From Giesbergeria sp. (GTDB lineage: Bacteria; Pseudomonadota; Gammaproteobacteria; Burkholderiales; Burkholderiaceae_C), in contig JAGNUJ010000096.1 of assembly GCA_017987055.1 (NCBI GenBank), forward strand, positions 1 through 6,028: 6,028 nucleotides of DNA, in the 5' to 3' direction. The notes beneath the pieces are model-generated. The model was not told the DNA's origin. It did not search any database and saw nothing but the letters and a program-made list of their open reading frames with translations. Below are positions 1 through 6,028 of the stretch, piece by piece. Numbering within the stretch: position 1 is the first letter of the stretch; every line of letters begins with the position of its first letter. A program made the position numbers and the translations under genes.

Positions 1-372
1 AAGTTTGACGTCATCGTCACCGGCAACATGTTTGGCGACATCCTCTCGGACGAAGCCTCGATGCTGACCGGCTCGATCGGCATGTTGCCGTCGGCCAGCC
101 TCAACAGCAAAAACCAAGGCCTGTACGAGCCCAGCCACGGCAGCGCCCCCGACATTGCTGGCCAAAGCATTGCCAACCCGCTGGCCACCATCCTGAGCGC
201 CGCGATGATGCTGCGCTTCTCGCTCAACCAAGAAGCGGCCGCGCAGCGTATTGAGAATGCGGTGCAAGCGGTGCTGGCGCAAGGTTTGCGCACGCCCGAC
301 ATTTACAGCGCCGGCACGACAAAAGTCAGCACGGTGCAAATGGGCGATGCAGTGGTGAAGGCGCTGGGGTAA
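1..372 (+). CDS. leuB: 3-isopropylmalate dehydrogenase, C-terminal part (partial, 5' end outside window)
   Basis: This is the last 123 codons of LeuB, the cytoplasmic NAD-dependent enzyme that oxidises and decarboxylates 3-isopropylmalate in the leucine pathway. The reading frame is open from base 1 and ends at TAA 370-372. Seen directly: a [18 protein letters not shown] stretch (window residues 8-25) whose two aspartates (13 and 17) correspond to the metal/substrate-binding aspartates of the isocitrate/isopropylmalate dehydrogenase family. It is followed by GMLPSASL, then [14 protein letters not shown] and ANPLATILS, the conserved NAD-binding segment of LeuB rather than of Icd or tartrate dehydrogenase. 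The C-terminus ends a normal distance after the [11 protein letters not shown] helix, so the gene is not truncated at this end. In relatives leuB normally sits just upstream of asd; here a gene on the opposite strand intervenes. The family assignment is very secure; only the N-terminal two thirds is unseen. Confidence 0.97.
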   Translation, partial: KFDVIVTGNMFGDILSDEASMLTGSIGMLPSASLNSKNQGLYEPSHGSAPDIAGQSIANPLATILSAAMMLRFSLNQEAAAQRIENAVQAVLAQGLRTPDIYSAGTTKVSTVQMGDAVVKALG

Positions 373-383
373 GCCCTCAAAGC

Positions 384-410
384 CCGCGCAAAGCTCCCGG
401 CGTTGCGCGG
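384..410. other. perfect 8-bp inverted repeat between convergent leuB and cytochrome gene
   Basis: CCGCGCAA (384-391) and TTGCGCGG (403-410) are perfect reverse complements around an 11-base loop, starting 12 bases after the leuB stop codon. The transcript could form a stable hairpin, but no T run follows on the + strand, so it is not a convincing intrinsic terminator. It could act as a 3' end-stabilising structure or in Rho-dependent termination of leuB. That role is inference. Confidence 0.4.
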
Positions 411-452
411 CAATCTCGCGCAGCGTCGGCAGGGGCTGTTGTGGTCGACAGC

Positions 453-477
453 AAAAGGGGGAAGCGCCGGTTGGCGC
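453..477 (-). terminator. candidate intrinsic terminator of the cytochrome gene
   Basis: Read on the minus strand, six bases after the TAA of the cytochrome gene there is a GCGCC / GGCGC stem (473-477 with 464-468) closed by a four-base AACC loop. It is followed by TT, five C and four T (463 down to 453). The stem is short but all G-C; the T tract is interrupted by C, so efficiency may be moderate. Position right after a stop codon supports the call. Confidence 0.5.
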
Positions 478-482
478 GCTGT

Positions 483-935
483 TTACTCGGCCAATTTGTG
501 CAGTTCGCGCTGCATGGCTTGCTGCTCTTTAATGGCCTCAATGAGGCGCTCGTCTGCCTCCATGACGATTTTTTTCATCATTGCAGGGTCTGGATCTTTC
601 CAGTCGCCGCCCGCATTCCTGACGATGTAGGCCACCGCCTTCGAAAAATCTTGCAAATTGATTTCGGTGCTGCCGCCGCGCGCAGGCATGGCGCGCACGC
701 CCACCCAAGCATGTCCGGTAAGCACCCCCTGGCCTTCGGCGATCAGAGGAGCCCATGCAGCCTGATCGCCAAATTTGGGCGCTTGGGCAACACCTGAATC
801 ATGGCAAGCGATACAAACAGTTTTGTAAACCCGTTCTCCTACCGTTTGGATCGGGGGTGTAGTTGTTTGTGCCAGAGCGTTTTTTGCCAAGAACAGGGCT
901 GCGATAGCGGTGTAGAGGGCGAGTTTTGGTTGCAT
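483..935 (-). CDS. small secreted c-type cytochrome (cytochrome c5-like)
   Basis: A 150-residue protein, probably a periplasmic monohaem electron carrier. Residues 1-22 form a signal peptide (MQPK, then a hydrophobic Leu/Ala core, and a likely cleavage after NALA). A single haem-attachment motif CIACH is at 41-45, and the flanking QAPKFGDQAAWAP and the MPARGG loop (Met83 as likely sixth haem ligand) match the class I, c5-like cytochromes common in Burkholderiales. The usual fold would end near residue 108 (AVAYIVRNAGG). Here about 40 extra, highly charged, probably helical residues follow (DWKDPDPAMMKK to the C-terminal HKLAE). I chose ATG at 935 because it begins the signal peptide; an in-frame TTG at 974 would add 13 residues before it. 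No good Shine-Dalgarno site is visible. The gene converges on leuB and diverges from asd; its redox partner cannot be inferred from this window. No gene symbol is justified. Confidence 0.88.
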   Translation of the reverse strand: MQPKLALYTAIAALFLAKNALAQTTTPPIQTVGERVYKTVCIACHDSGVAQAPKFGDQAAWAPLIAEGQGVLTGHAWVGVRAMPARGGSTEINLQDFSKAVAYIVRNAGGDWKDPDPAMMKKIVMEADERLIEAIKEQQAMQRELHKLAE

Positions 936-1084
936 CTTGAAAGTACCAGTGGTTACGTAGTGCCTGACAACCAAGATGAGAATCTAAATGGCCTAGGCAA
1001 AGTAACTATAAGCAACTTGCTTTGTCACCACAGTCTTGTAGATGGTGCCATCGTGTTGCAAGCTGCGCCCAAGCCGCTCTCCGC
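936..1084. promoter_or_regulatory. divergent upstream region of the cytochrome gene and the asd leader
   Basis: This non-coding stretch must hold the promoter of the minus-strand cytochrome gene and the upstream part of the asd promoter. On the minus strand a TATAGT hexamer (1005-1010) about 70 bases before the ATG could be a -10 box, but no convincing -35 lies at the right distance (the nearest, GTGACA, is too close). On the + strand a TTGCAA at 1056-1061 is too far (23 bases) from the asd -10 box. Activator-assisted promoters would fit such weak -35 regions; this is inference. Confidence 0.3.
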
Positions 1085-1090
1085 TACAAT
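1085..1090 (+). promoter_or_regulatory. -10 box of the asd leader transcript
   Basis: TACAAT differs from the sigma-70 consensus TATAAT at one position and is set in a CGCTACAATC context. A start site 7-8 bases downstream would fall at about 1097-1099, at or within two bases of the ATG of the leader peptide, so the transcript would be leaderless or nearly so. The matching -35 position (around 1062-1067, GCTGCG) is poor. Confidence 0.5.
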
Positions 1091-1098
1091 CGCAGCCC

Positions 1099-1203
1099 AT
1101 GTTTGCCGCCCTTTCGTTCCCTTTGAACCTCGGCCTTGCCGCTGTGGCACTTGCGGCTGCGCGCGCAAACAGCACCACTACCACGACCACCATTAAGGGC
1201 TGA
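1099..1203 (+). CDS. threonine-rich leader peptide of the asd attenuator (34 aa)
   Basis: A short ORF from ATG 1099 to TGA 1201-1203. Its last ten codons (1171-1200) read [10 protein letters not shown]: six consecutive Thr codons (ACC ACT ACC ACG ACC ACC), then Ile and Lys. Runs of codons for the end product just before the stop are the hallmark of leader peptides in amino-acid attenuators; the enterobacterial thrL peptide is the known Thr/Ile-rich case. The downstream gene asd makes the precursor of Thr, Ile, Met and Lys, so the codon run matches the pathway. The first 24 residues are hydrophobic and Ala/Leu-rich ([12 protein letters not shown] at the start), longer than typical leaders and superficially signal-peptide-like. 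No Shine-Dalgarno sequence precedes the ATG, and the -10 box ends only eight bases before it, suggesting leaderless translation. The coding content is directly seen; the regulatory role is inferred from codons, RNA pairings and neighbour. Confidence 0.78.
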   Translation: MFAALSFPLNLGLAAVALAAARANSTTTTTTIKG

Positions 1204-1277
1204 TCCAGCTTGGTTCGTCGTGCGCCCTTCCTGGCCAGACGAGCCGGGCAGACAGACCCGGTCGGGCACTGTTTTTT
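1182..1277 (+). promoter_or_regulatory. transcription attenuator of asd (mutually exclusive hairpins)
   Basis: Three competing RNA pairings can be drawn by hand. Pairing 1:2: 1182-1187 (inside the Thr codons) with 1217-1222, plus 1189-1192 with 1211-1214. Pairing 2:3 (antiterminator): 1208-1219 with 1238-1249, twelve contiguous pairs including three G-U. Pairing 3:4 (terminator): 1240-1248 with 1257-1264 with one bulged A, extendable by 1234-1236 with 1265-1267, near the T run 1272-1277. The geometry fits: a ribosome stalled on the Thr codons covers strand 1 but leaves 1208-1219 free to form 2:3, so transcription continues. A ribosome that reaches the TGA at 1201 covers part of strand 2, so 3:4 forms and transcription stops. 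The asd ribosome binding site lies just after the T run. Structures were found by eye, without energy calculation. Confidence 0.7.
1234..1277 (+). terminator. attenuator terminator hairpin (3:4) upstream of asd
   Basis: The core stem is CCGGG (1244-1248) with CCCGG (1257-1261) around an eight-base CAGACAGA loop. It is extended by a G-U pair and two more pairs past a bulged A1242, and by a GGC-C type clamp (1234-1236 with 1265-1267) across a three-base internal loop. Six T residues follow at 1272-1277. The stem is imperfect and the run starts four bases after the last pair, so it may be a conditional rather than a strong terminator. Confidence 0.55.
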
Positions 1278-1283
1278 CAACTA

Positions 1284-1290
1284 GAAGAGG
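1284..1290 (+). promoter_or_regulatory. ribosome binding site of asd
   Basis: GAAGAGG lies eight bases before ATG 1299 and supports this start. It is outside the attenuator stems, so asd translation should be independent of which hairpin forms. Confidence 0.7.
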
Positions 1291-1298
1291 CGTTAAAA

Positions 1299-2429
1299 AT
1301 GAGCAAGTTAGTAGGTTTGGTCGGCTGGCGCGGCATGGTCGGCTCGGTGTTGATGGATCGCATGGCCGAAGAAAAAGACTTCGACCTGATTGAGCCATTG
1401 TTCTTCTCCACCTCCAACGCCGGCGGCAAAGCCCCAGCGATGGCCAAAAATGAAACCACGCTGCAAGACGCGTTCGACATCGACGCCTTAAAGCGCTGCG
1501 ACATCATCATCACCGCTCAGGGCGGTGACTACACCTCGGAAGTTTTCCCCAAGCTGCGCGCAGCCGGCTGGAACGGCCACTGGATTGATGCCGCCTCCAC
1601 GCTGCGCATGAACGACGACGCGGTCATCGTGCTCGATCCGGTCAACATGCCGGTCATCCAAAACGCACTGGCCAAGGGCGGCAAAAACTGGGTGGGCGGT
1701 AACTGCACCGTCAGCTGCATGTTGATTGGCGTGGGCGCGCTCTACAAGGCCGGTTTGGTCGAGTGGATGAGCACGCAAACCTACCAAGCCGCCAGCGGTG
1801 GCGGCGCGCAACATATGCGCGAGCTGCTGACGCAGTACGGCACGCTCAACGCCGAAGTCAAAGCCCTGCTGGACGACCCAAAAAGCGCTATTTTGGAAAT
1901 CGATCGCAAAGTCATCGCCAAACAGCGCAGCCTCAGCAGCGCCGAGACCGCCAACTTTGGCGTGCCACTGGGCGGCTCGCTGATTCCGTGGATCGACAAA
2001 GACTTGGGCAACGGCCAGTCCAAAGAAGAATGGAAAGGCATGGCCGAGACCAACAAAATTTTGGGCCAGGGCGAAGGCTTTGGCACCAGCGCCGTGCCGG
2101 TCGATGGCTTTTGCGTGCGCGTGGGCGCCATGCGCTGCCACAGCCAAGCGCTGACTTTCAAACTCAAAAAAGACGTGCCCGTGGCCGACATCGAAGCCAT
2201 GATTGCTGCCGATAACCAGTGGGTCAAAGTGGTGCCCAACACGCGCGAAGCCACCATCCAAGACCTAACGCCCGTCGCCGTCACCGGCACCATGACCATA
2301 CCGGTGGGTCGTATCCGCAAGCTGGCCATGGGGCCGGAATATGTCGGTGCCTTCACCGTCGGCGATCAATTGCTGTGGGGCGCAGCCGAGCCGCTGCGCC
2401 GTATGTTGCGCATTTTGCTCAGCGCCTAA
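1299..2429 (+). CDS. asd: aspartate-semialdehyde dehydrogenase
   Basis: A 376-residue cytoplasmic enzyme that reduces L-aspartyl-4-phosphate to L-aspartate-4-semialdehyde with NADPH, the branch-point step for lysine/diaminopimelate, threonine, methionine and isoleucine. Seen directly: an N-terminal NADP-binding loop [10 protein letters not shown] (residues 9-18); FFSTSNAGG near 36-44; the active-site segment [12 protein letters not shown] with the nucleophile Cys136; [14 protein letters not shown]; and [13 protein letters not shown] with Arg274 and His281, which align with the substrate-binding Arg and catalytic His of the E. coli-type enzyme. Length and motifs fit the proteobacterial Gram-negative Asd class, and no key residue is missing. 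The start is fixed by GAAGAGG eight bases upstream. The gene is preceded by a Thr-rich leader and attenuator and followed by a GC-rich hairpin, so it is probably transcribed alone. In Pseudomonas a second Asd-like gene (usg) follows; none is present here. Confidence 0.98.
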   Translation: MSKLVGLVGWRGMVGSVLMDRMAEEKDFDLIEPLFFSTSNAGGKAPAMAKNETTLQDAFDIDALKRCDIIITAQGGDYTSEVFPKLRAAGWNGHWIDAASTLRMNDDAVIVLDPVNMPVIQNALAKGGKNWVGGNCTVSCMLIGVGALYKAGLVEWMSTQTYQAASGGGAQHMRELLTQYGTLNAEVKALLDDPKSAILEIDRKVIAKQRSLSSAETANFGVPLGGSLIPWIDKDLGNGQSKEEWKGMAETNKILGQGEGFGTSAVPVDGFCVRVGAMRCHSQALTFKLKKDVPVADIEAMIAADNQWVKVVPNTREATIQDLTPVAVTGTMTIPVGRIRKLAMGPEYVGAFTVGDQLLWGAAEPLRRMLRILLSA

Positions 2430-2446
2430 ACTCTGATCTACCCATG

Positions 2447-2480
2447 AGCGCGCGCCGTCCTGCAAGGGGCGGCGCGCGTT
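2447..2480 (+). terminator. candidate terminator hairpin after asd
   Basis: Eleven consecutive pairs (one G-U) join 2447-2457 and 2470-2480 around a twelve-base loop, starting 18 bases after the asd stop codon. The GC-rich stem is very stable, but the following bases (ATACCTTGG) are only weakly T-rich, so termination may be partial or Rho-assisted. Confidence 0.55.
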
Positions 2481-2530
2481 ATACCTTGGTGCAAGAGAGC
2501 GACTTTCTTGGCAACACCTAGTTACCGCGC

Positions 2531-2546
2531 GTTGTCGTTGGACAAC
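2531..2546. repeat. perfect 6-bp inverted repeat upstream of fimV
   Basis: GTTGTC (2531-2536) and GACAAC (2541-2546) flank a GTTG loop. It may be a small hairpin or an operator-like dyad between asd and fimV. No specific regulator is recognised. Confidence 0.3.
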
Positions 2547-2605
2547 AACTCTTTGGTCTAAAGGTGACGTTGCGTAACCCCTGAAAGTTTAGGCAGCGCG
2601 CAAGC

Positions 2606-2634
2606 TTGTAACCCTAAAACATTACTGCTATGGT
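2606..2634 (+). promoter_or_regulatory. candidate sigma-70 promoter of fimV
   Basis: TTGTAA (2606-2611) and TATGGT (2629-2634) are separated by 17 bases, the optimal spacing. Each matches the consensus at four of six positions. A start near 2641 would give a 5' leader of about 38 bases before ATG 2679. A strong stem-loop after asd makes a separate fimV promoter plausible. Confidence 0.4.
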
Positions 2635-2678
2635 GCTTTTTGCACTTTTTCTCAAGCCGGAGCGGAGCAGGCACATAC

Positions 2679-5597
2679 ATGAAAAACAACAACAGGCTGC
2701 TCAATCGAGCCGTAAAACCCCATCCAGTCATGGCATCTATCCACAGTTGGAAATACTCTGCGCTGGCCACAGCCGCCGCAGTCTTGGTGGGTTTCTATAC
2801 GCCCGACGCAGCAGCGCTGGCGCTAGGCCCCATCACCGTGCAGTCTGCGCTGGGCGAACCGTTGCGCGCCGAAATTGATCTACCCCAAATCACCACAGCC
2901 GAGGCCGAGTCGCTTGAAGCCAGCACCGCCTCTGCCGACGTATTTCGCGCGCAGGGCATGGAGTACTCTTCCATTGCCAACCAAGTGCGCATGAAGCTGC
3001 ACCGCCGCCCCGATGGCCGCAGCGTGCTGCGCCTAAGTGGCAGCAGCCCAGTGAATGACCCATTTGTTGACTTGGTGGTGGACGCACGCTGGAGCGCCGG
3101 CCAGATCACGCGCAGTTACACCATGCTGTTTGATCCGCCCTCACTGCGCCGCACGCCAGCGACGGTGACCGCCTCGGCACAAACCGCTGCACCAAGCCCC
3201 AGCGCCGCGCCTAAGCCCCTTCCCACGCCAGACTCGGCACTGGCACCTGCACCAGCCGCTCCTACATCTGCACCCACCTCCGTTGCAGCGCCTGAAATTT
3301 CCGCTGCAGAACGTGCTGCGGCCGTGCGCGCAGCAGCGCCAAGGCCGCCACGCCCAACTCCGGCAGAAACTGCTCCAGCTCCAGCTCCAGCTCCAGCTCC
3401 AGCACGCGCCGCCAGCACCTCCTCAAAAGACAGCATCACCGTCAAGCGCGGCGAAACGGCTGGGCGCATCGCTACGGCACACCGCCCCGGCAGCGTCTCG
3501 CTCGACCAGATGCTGGTCGCGTTGTTGCGCAGCAACCCCGAGGCGTTCATCCAAGGCAACATCAACCGCATCAAAGCAGGTGCCGTTTTGCAGCTGCCTA
3601 GCGCTGATGCGGCACTGTCCACCTCCACTGGTGAGGCGCGCAAAATCATCGCACTGCAAAGCCGCGACTTCAACGAGTTCCGCCGCAAACTGGCAGGTGC
3701 AGCGCCCGTCACCCAGCAAGCCGCTGCCGAGCGCGTCGCCCAAGGCACCGTGCAAACCCAAACTGACGACAAACGCACTGCTGCTGTCGCGCCGGACAAA
3801 CTCACTCTGTCCAAAGGCGCGCTGAAAGGCCAAAAGTCCACCGAAGAGCAACTGGCACAGCGCAAGCAAGCCAACGAGGCGGCGGCACGCGCGCAAGAGA
3901 TAGCGAAAAACATCGAGGATCTCAAAAAACTCAGCGCGACATCAGCCGCGGCTAGCGTCGCCAGCGGCACCGGTGCTGCCGCTGCGCCAGGTATCGCTGT
4001 GCCAGCAGCATCGCCGGTCAAGGTCTCGCCACCAGCAGTCCCAGCGGTGAGCGCTGAGGCCAACAAACCGGCAATTCCCGAAACGCCCAAGACACCCGCA
4101 AACGCCGAACCTGAAAACATCACCACCACTGCCACTACGGCCAGCGACACACCTGAGGCTGCCGAAGGCGCAGACGCCGACGCACCCGCCAAGCCACCCG
4201 CAGAGGCACCCGCAGTCGTAGCGATCGCGCCGCCACCGGCCAAGCCCACCCCGAAACCAGAACCCCAACCCGAGCCCAGTTTTCTGTCAGAACTGATGGA
4301 AGATCCAGCCGTACCGCTGGCGGGTCTGGGTCTGTTGGCACTGCTGCTGGGCTACGGTGGCTACCGCGTAGTGCAACAACGCCGCAACAAAGCACCTCTG
4401 GACAGCTCATTTTTAGACAGCCGAGCCAACCCCGACTCATTCTTTGGCGGCAGTGGCGGCCAACGCGTAGATACCGCTGGCAACGACACCACCACCGGTG
4501 GCTCGTCGCTGGCCTTTACCACCAGCCAACTCGATGCTGGCGGCGATGTCGACCCAGTCGCCGAGGCCGATGTCTATCTGGCCTATGGCCGCGACTTACA
4601 GGCCGAAGAAATCCTGAAAGAAGCGCTGCGCCACAATCCAGAGCGCCTTTCGGTCTACGTCAAGCTGGCCGAAATTTACGCTAAGCGCCAAGACCGCAAA
4701 GCCTTGGAAGCTACCGCGCAAGATCTGCAACAACACACCCAAGGCACGGGTCCAGACTGGGCACGCGTGGCCGATTTGGGACGCGAACTCGACCCCGCCA
4801 ACCCGCTCTACCAAGCCAGTGCGGAGCACACCGACAGCGCAGGCAAAACCAATAGCGCTGATAACACGACAGCGACAGCGGCAGCGGCCACCACCGACAT
4901 TGGTCTGGCCAGCGCGCTGGCAGTGCAAGCAGCAATGGAAGACGACGATGACGCGCCTCTGGATTTTGATATAGAGACGCTCAACGACGGGCTGCGCACC
5001 GTACCTCCTGCCGCAGCCACCAGCTTTGCCGAAGCCGCCAAAGCGGCCGCTGCTGCTGAATCTGAGTCGATAGACATCGACAGCGACCTGGATCTGCCCG
5101 CGCTGGACTTTGGCAGTGCGCCCAAAGAGCCATCGTGGAGCAACCCACCACCACCGACCGCGCCTGCACAACAGCCTCCATCTGCGCCAATCCCAGAGCC
5201 TGAGCCAGATACCATGGGCGGACTGGACTTCTCGATGGACATGCCTGAGCTGCAACTGCCAGAACTGGACATGCCCGCCGGCAGCGCTCAAGCCGCTGCA
5301 CCGGTAGCGCCAGCAGCCGCAGAGGAGGCCTTCGTCCTGCCCGAGTCCGGCATGATGGAATTCAACATGGATGACTTGTCGCTGAACTTGGATGTGCCCG
5401 AGTCTGACGACAAAAACGCCGTGCCACCGCCGCCGCAACTCTCGGACGACCCGCTGGCCACTAAGCTGGCGCTGGCGCAAGAGTTCAACACCATTGGCGA
5501 CAGCGACGGTGCGCGCACGCTGATTGAAGAAGTGATTGCCGAATCGTCTGGCGAACTCAAGGCAAAGGCGCAGCGCCTGCTGTCTGAGTTGGACTGA
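2679..5597 (+). CDS. fimV: FimV/HubP-type polar scaffold protein, peptidoglycan-binding, inner membrane
   Basis: A 972-residue single-pass membrane protein. FimV proteins organise the cell pole and promote type IV pilus assembly and twitching. Layout seen: a long signal region (1 to about 47; hydrophobic core around 27-40); the conserved FimV N-terminal domain (about 49-154, starting [20 protein letters not shown]); an Ala/Pro-rich linker with an APAPAP run; a LysM-like peptidoglycan-binding domain (253-308, starting [13 protein letters not shown]); a charged, probably coiled-coil segment and another Ala/Pro linker; one membrane span (545-562, [14 protein letters not shown], followed by QQRRNK); a TPR-like helical repeat (about 629-690); an acidic, Ala-rich tail; and the C-terminal FimV domain (923-972, [14 protein letters not shown] to LLSEL). 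ATG 2679 is chosen because GGAG (2664-2667) and AGG (2669-2671) precede it. ATG 2730 (Met18) is an alternative giving a more usual signal peptide; an upstream TTG at 2640 is unlikely. Position between asd and truA is the conserved one for fimV. Confidence 0.95.
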   Translation: MKNNNRLLNRAVKPHPVMASIHSWKYSALATAAAVLVGFYTPDAAALALGPITVQSALGEPLRAEIDLPQITTAEAESLEASTASADVFRAQGMEYSSIANQVRMKLHRRPDGRSVLRLSGSSPVNDPFVDLVVDARWSAGQITRSYTMLFDPPSLRRTPATVTASAQTAAPSPSAAPKPLPTPDSALAPAPAAPTSAPTSVAAPEISAAERAAAVRAAAPRPPRPTPAETAPAPAPAPAPARAASTSSKDSITVKRGETAGRIATAHRPGSVSLDQMLVALLRSNPEAFIQGNINRIKAGAVLQLPSADAALSTSTGEARKIIALQSRDFNEFRRKLAGAAPVTQQAAAERVAQGTVQTQTDDKRTAAVAPDKLTLSKGALKGQKSTEEQLAQRKQANEAAARAQEIAKNIEDLKKLSATSAAASVASGTGAAAAPGIAVPAASPVKVSPPAVPAVSAEANKPAIPETPKTPANAEPENITTTATTASDTPEAAEGADADAPAKPPAEAPAVVAIAPPPAKPTPKPEPQPEPSFLSELMEDPAVPLAGLGLLALLLGYGGYRVVQQRRNKAPLDSSFLDSRANPDSFFGGSGGQRVDTAGNDTTTGGSSLAFTTSQLDAGGDVDPVAEADVYLAYGRDLQAEEILKEALRHNPERLSVYVKLAEIYAKRQDRKALEATAQDLQQHTQGTGPDWARVADLGRELDPANPLYQASAEHTDSAGKTNSADNTTATAAAATTDIGLASALAVQAAMEDDDDAPLDFDIETLNDGLRTVPPAAATSFAEAAKAAAAAESESIDIDSDLDLPALDFGSAPKEPSWSNPPPPTAPAQQPPSAPIPEPEPDTMGGLDFSMDMPELQLPELDMPAGSAQAAAPVAPAAAEEAFVLPESGMMEFNMDDLSLNLDVPESDDKNAVPPPPQLSDDPLATKLALAQEFNTIGDSDGARTLIEEVIAESSGELKAKAQRLLSELD
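3372..3401 (+). repeat. hexanucleotide tandem repeat in fimV (GCTCCA x5)
   Basis: Five perfect copies of GCTCCA lie in frame and encode an Ala-Pro run in the linker between the N-terminal FimV domain and the LysM-like domain. Gain or loss of a unit would change linker length by two residues without a frameshift. Confidence 0.9.
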
Positions 5598-5627
5598 GGC
5601 CCATAACTCCCACCTGCTTTGCAGACT

Positions 5628-5661
5628 ACGACGGCGCCCCACAGGCGCCGTCGTGCATTTT
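5628..5661 (+). terminator. intrinsic terminator after fimV
   Basis: A perfect 11-bp stem (5628-5638 with 5644-5654) with a five-base CCACA loop, followed by GCATTTT, begins 30 bases after the fimV stop. It is the strongest terminator-like structure in the window. It lies only 21 bases before the truA start codon, so truA either depends on read-through or has a promoter overlapping this region that I cannot see. Confidence 0.8.
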
Positions 5662-5682
5662 CCCCCGCATTTTTTGCTCCCT

Positions 5683-6028
5683 ATGACACACCGAATTGCC
5701 TTGGGTATCAGCTACAACGGCAGCACTTACCACGGCTGGCAAAGCCAGTCCTGCGGCAACACCATCCAAGACCACCTAGAAGCTGCGCTGGGCCAATTTG
5801 CCACCCAACCAATCAGCACACTGTGCGCCGGCCGCACTGATGCGGGCGTCCACGGCCTGATGCAAGTCGTCCATTTCGACACCGCTATCGAGCGCACGCC
5901 GGCCTCGTGGGTGCGCGGCACCAACGCCTTTTTGCCCAGCCCGATTGCCGTGCAGTGGGCGCAAGCCGTGCCGCACGAGTTCCACGCCCGCGCCAGTGCC
6001 ACGGCGCGGCGTTATGCCTATGTGGTGC
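5683..6028 (+). CDS. truA: tRNA pseudouridine synthase A, N-terminal part (partial, 3' end outside window)
   Basis: TruA converts uridines 38-40 in the anticodon stem-loop of many tRNAs to pseudouridine, in the cytoplasm and without cofactor. The first 115 codons are present. Seen: [20 protein letters not shown] at the N-terminus, the family opening; the catalytic motif [11 protein letters not shown] with the nucleophile Asp53; QVVHFDT after it; a [10 protein letters not shown] segment matching the family's R-x-x-N-x-x-LP pattern; and [15 protein letters not shown] at the window edge, which is the conserved HAR-SA--R-Y- motif. The frame stays open to base 6028. ATG 5683 fits the family start; no Shine-Dalgarno sequence precedes it (the preceding bases are T- and C-rich). 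The gene follows fimV as in related genomes, usually leading into trp genes, which are outside this window. Confidence 0.97.
   Translation, partial: MTHRIALGISYNGSTYHGWQSQSCGNTIQDHLEAALGQFATQPISTLCAGRTDAGVHGLMQVVHFDTAIERTPASWVRGTNAFLPSPIAVQWAQAVPHEFHARASATARRYAYVV

Noticed and set aside
936..974. TTG start at 974 adding 13 residues to the cytochrome
   Set aside because: The extension disrupts a normal signal peptide and has no ribosome binding site; ATG 935 is preferred.
1170..1196. A His-rich reading frame (QHHYHDHH then stop) over the same bases as the Thr run, which would look like a his leader
   Set aside because: It has no nearby ATG in its frame with a promoter fit, includes Tyr and Asp within the run, and the downstream gene is asd, not a his gene. 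It is the shifted reading of the ACC codons.
993..1280. Minus-strand open frame of 95 codons overlapping the attenuator, with a protein-like end (GTIYKTVVTKQVAYSYFA)
   Set aside because: No recognisable family, it overlaps the leader peptide and attenuator, and the amino-acid pattern upstream is low-complexity. A YKTV match to the cytochrome is too short to claim a duplicated remnant.
1488..2261. 257-codon minus-strand open frame inside asd
   Set aside because: It is a shadow of the asd codon pattern in GC-rich DNA; the plus-strand gene has all catalytic motifs.
2219..2521. Plus-strand 100-codon frame crossing the asd stop and hairpin
   Set aside because: Mostly an out-of-frame reading of asd, Arg/His-rich, with no separate start signal.
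3116..4249. 377-codon minus-strand open frame inside fimV
   Set aside because: Its Ala/Gly/Ser-rich composition mirrors the Ala/Pro-rich linkers of fimV, with no domain recognised.
4596..5642. 348-codon minus-strand open frame covering the fimV tail and terminator
   Set aside because: Low-complexity Arg/Trp/Gln-rich translation typical of an antisense shadow; it even runs through the terminator stem.

Overview
The window looks like a chromosomal segment of a betaproteobacterium, most likely order Burkholderiales (Comamonadaceae-like). The gene order leuB - asd - fimV - truA is the conserved leucine/aspartate-family/FimV block of Burkholderiales and, with variations, Pseudomonas. The DNA is GC-rich with many GCC/GGC/CTG codons, and no mobile element, tRNA, rRNA or CRISPR array is visible.

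Layout: the 3' end of leuB (1-372, +) converges on a small c-type cytochrome gene (483-935, -). The cytochrome is divergent from the asd transcription unit. Between them (936-1298) lies the most interesting part of the window. A good -10 element (1085-1090) sits directly in front of a 34-codon ORF (1099-1203) whose end reads Ser, six consecutive Thr codons, Ile, Lys, Gly, stop. It is followed by mutually exclusive RNA pairings 1:2, 2:3 and 3:4, the last near a six-T run, just upstream of the asd ribosome binding site. This is the classical layout of a ribosome-mediated transcription attenuator, here apparently sensing threonine (and perhaps isoleucine/lysine) supply and controlling aspartate-semialdehyde dehydrogenase, the common step of Thr, Met, Ile and Lys/DAP synthesis.

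asd (1299-2429, +) is intact with its catalytic residues and is followed by a long GC-rich hairpin. fimV (2679-5597, +) encodes a 972-residue, inner-membrane, peptidoglycan-binding FimV/HubP-type polar scaffold protein with its own candidate promoter and a strong terminator. truA (from 5683, +) encodes tRNA pseudouridine synthase A and runs off the window.

Functionally the window joins branched-chain and aspartate-family amino-acid synthesis (leuB, asd), a probable periplasmic electron carrier, a cell-pole/type IV pilus organiser, and tRNA modification. The cytochrome gene, antisense to its neighbours, separates leuB from asd, which fits asd having its own regulated promoter.
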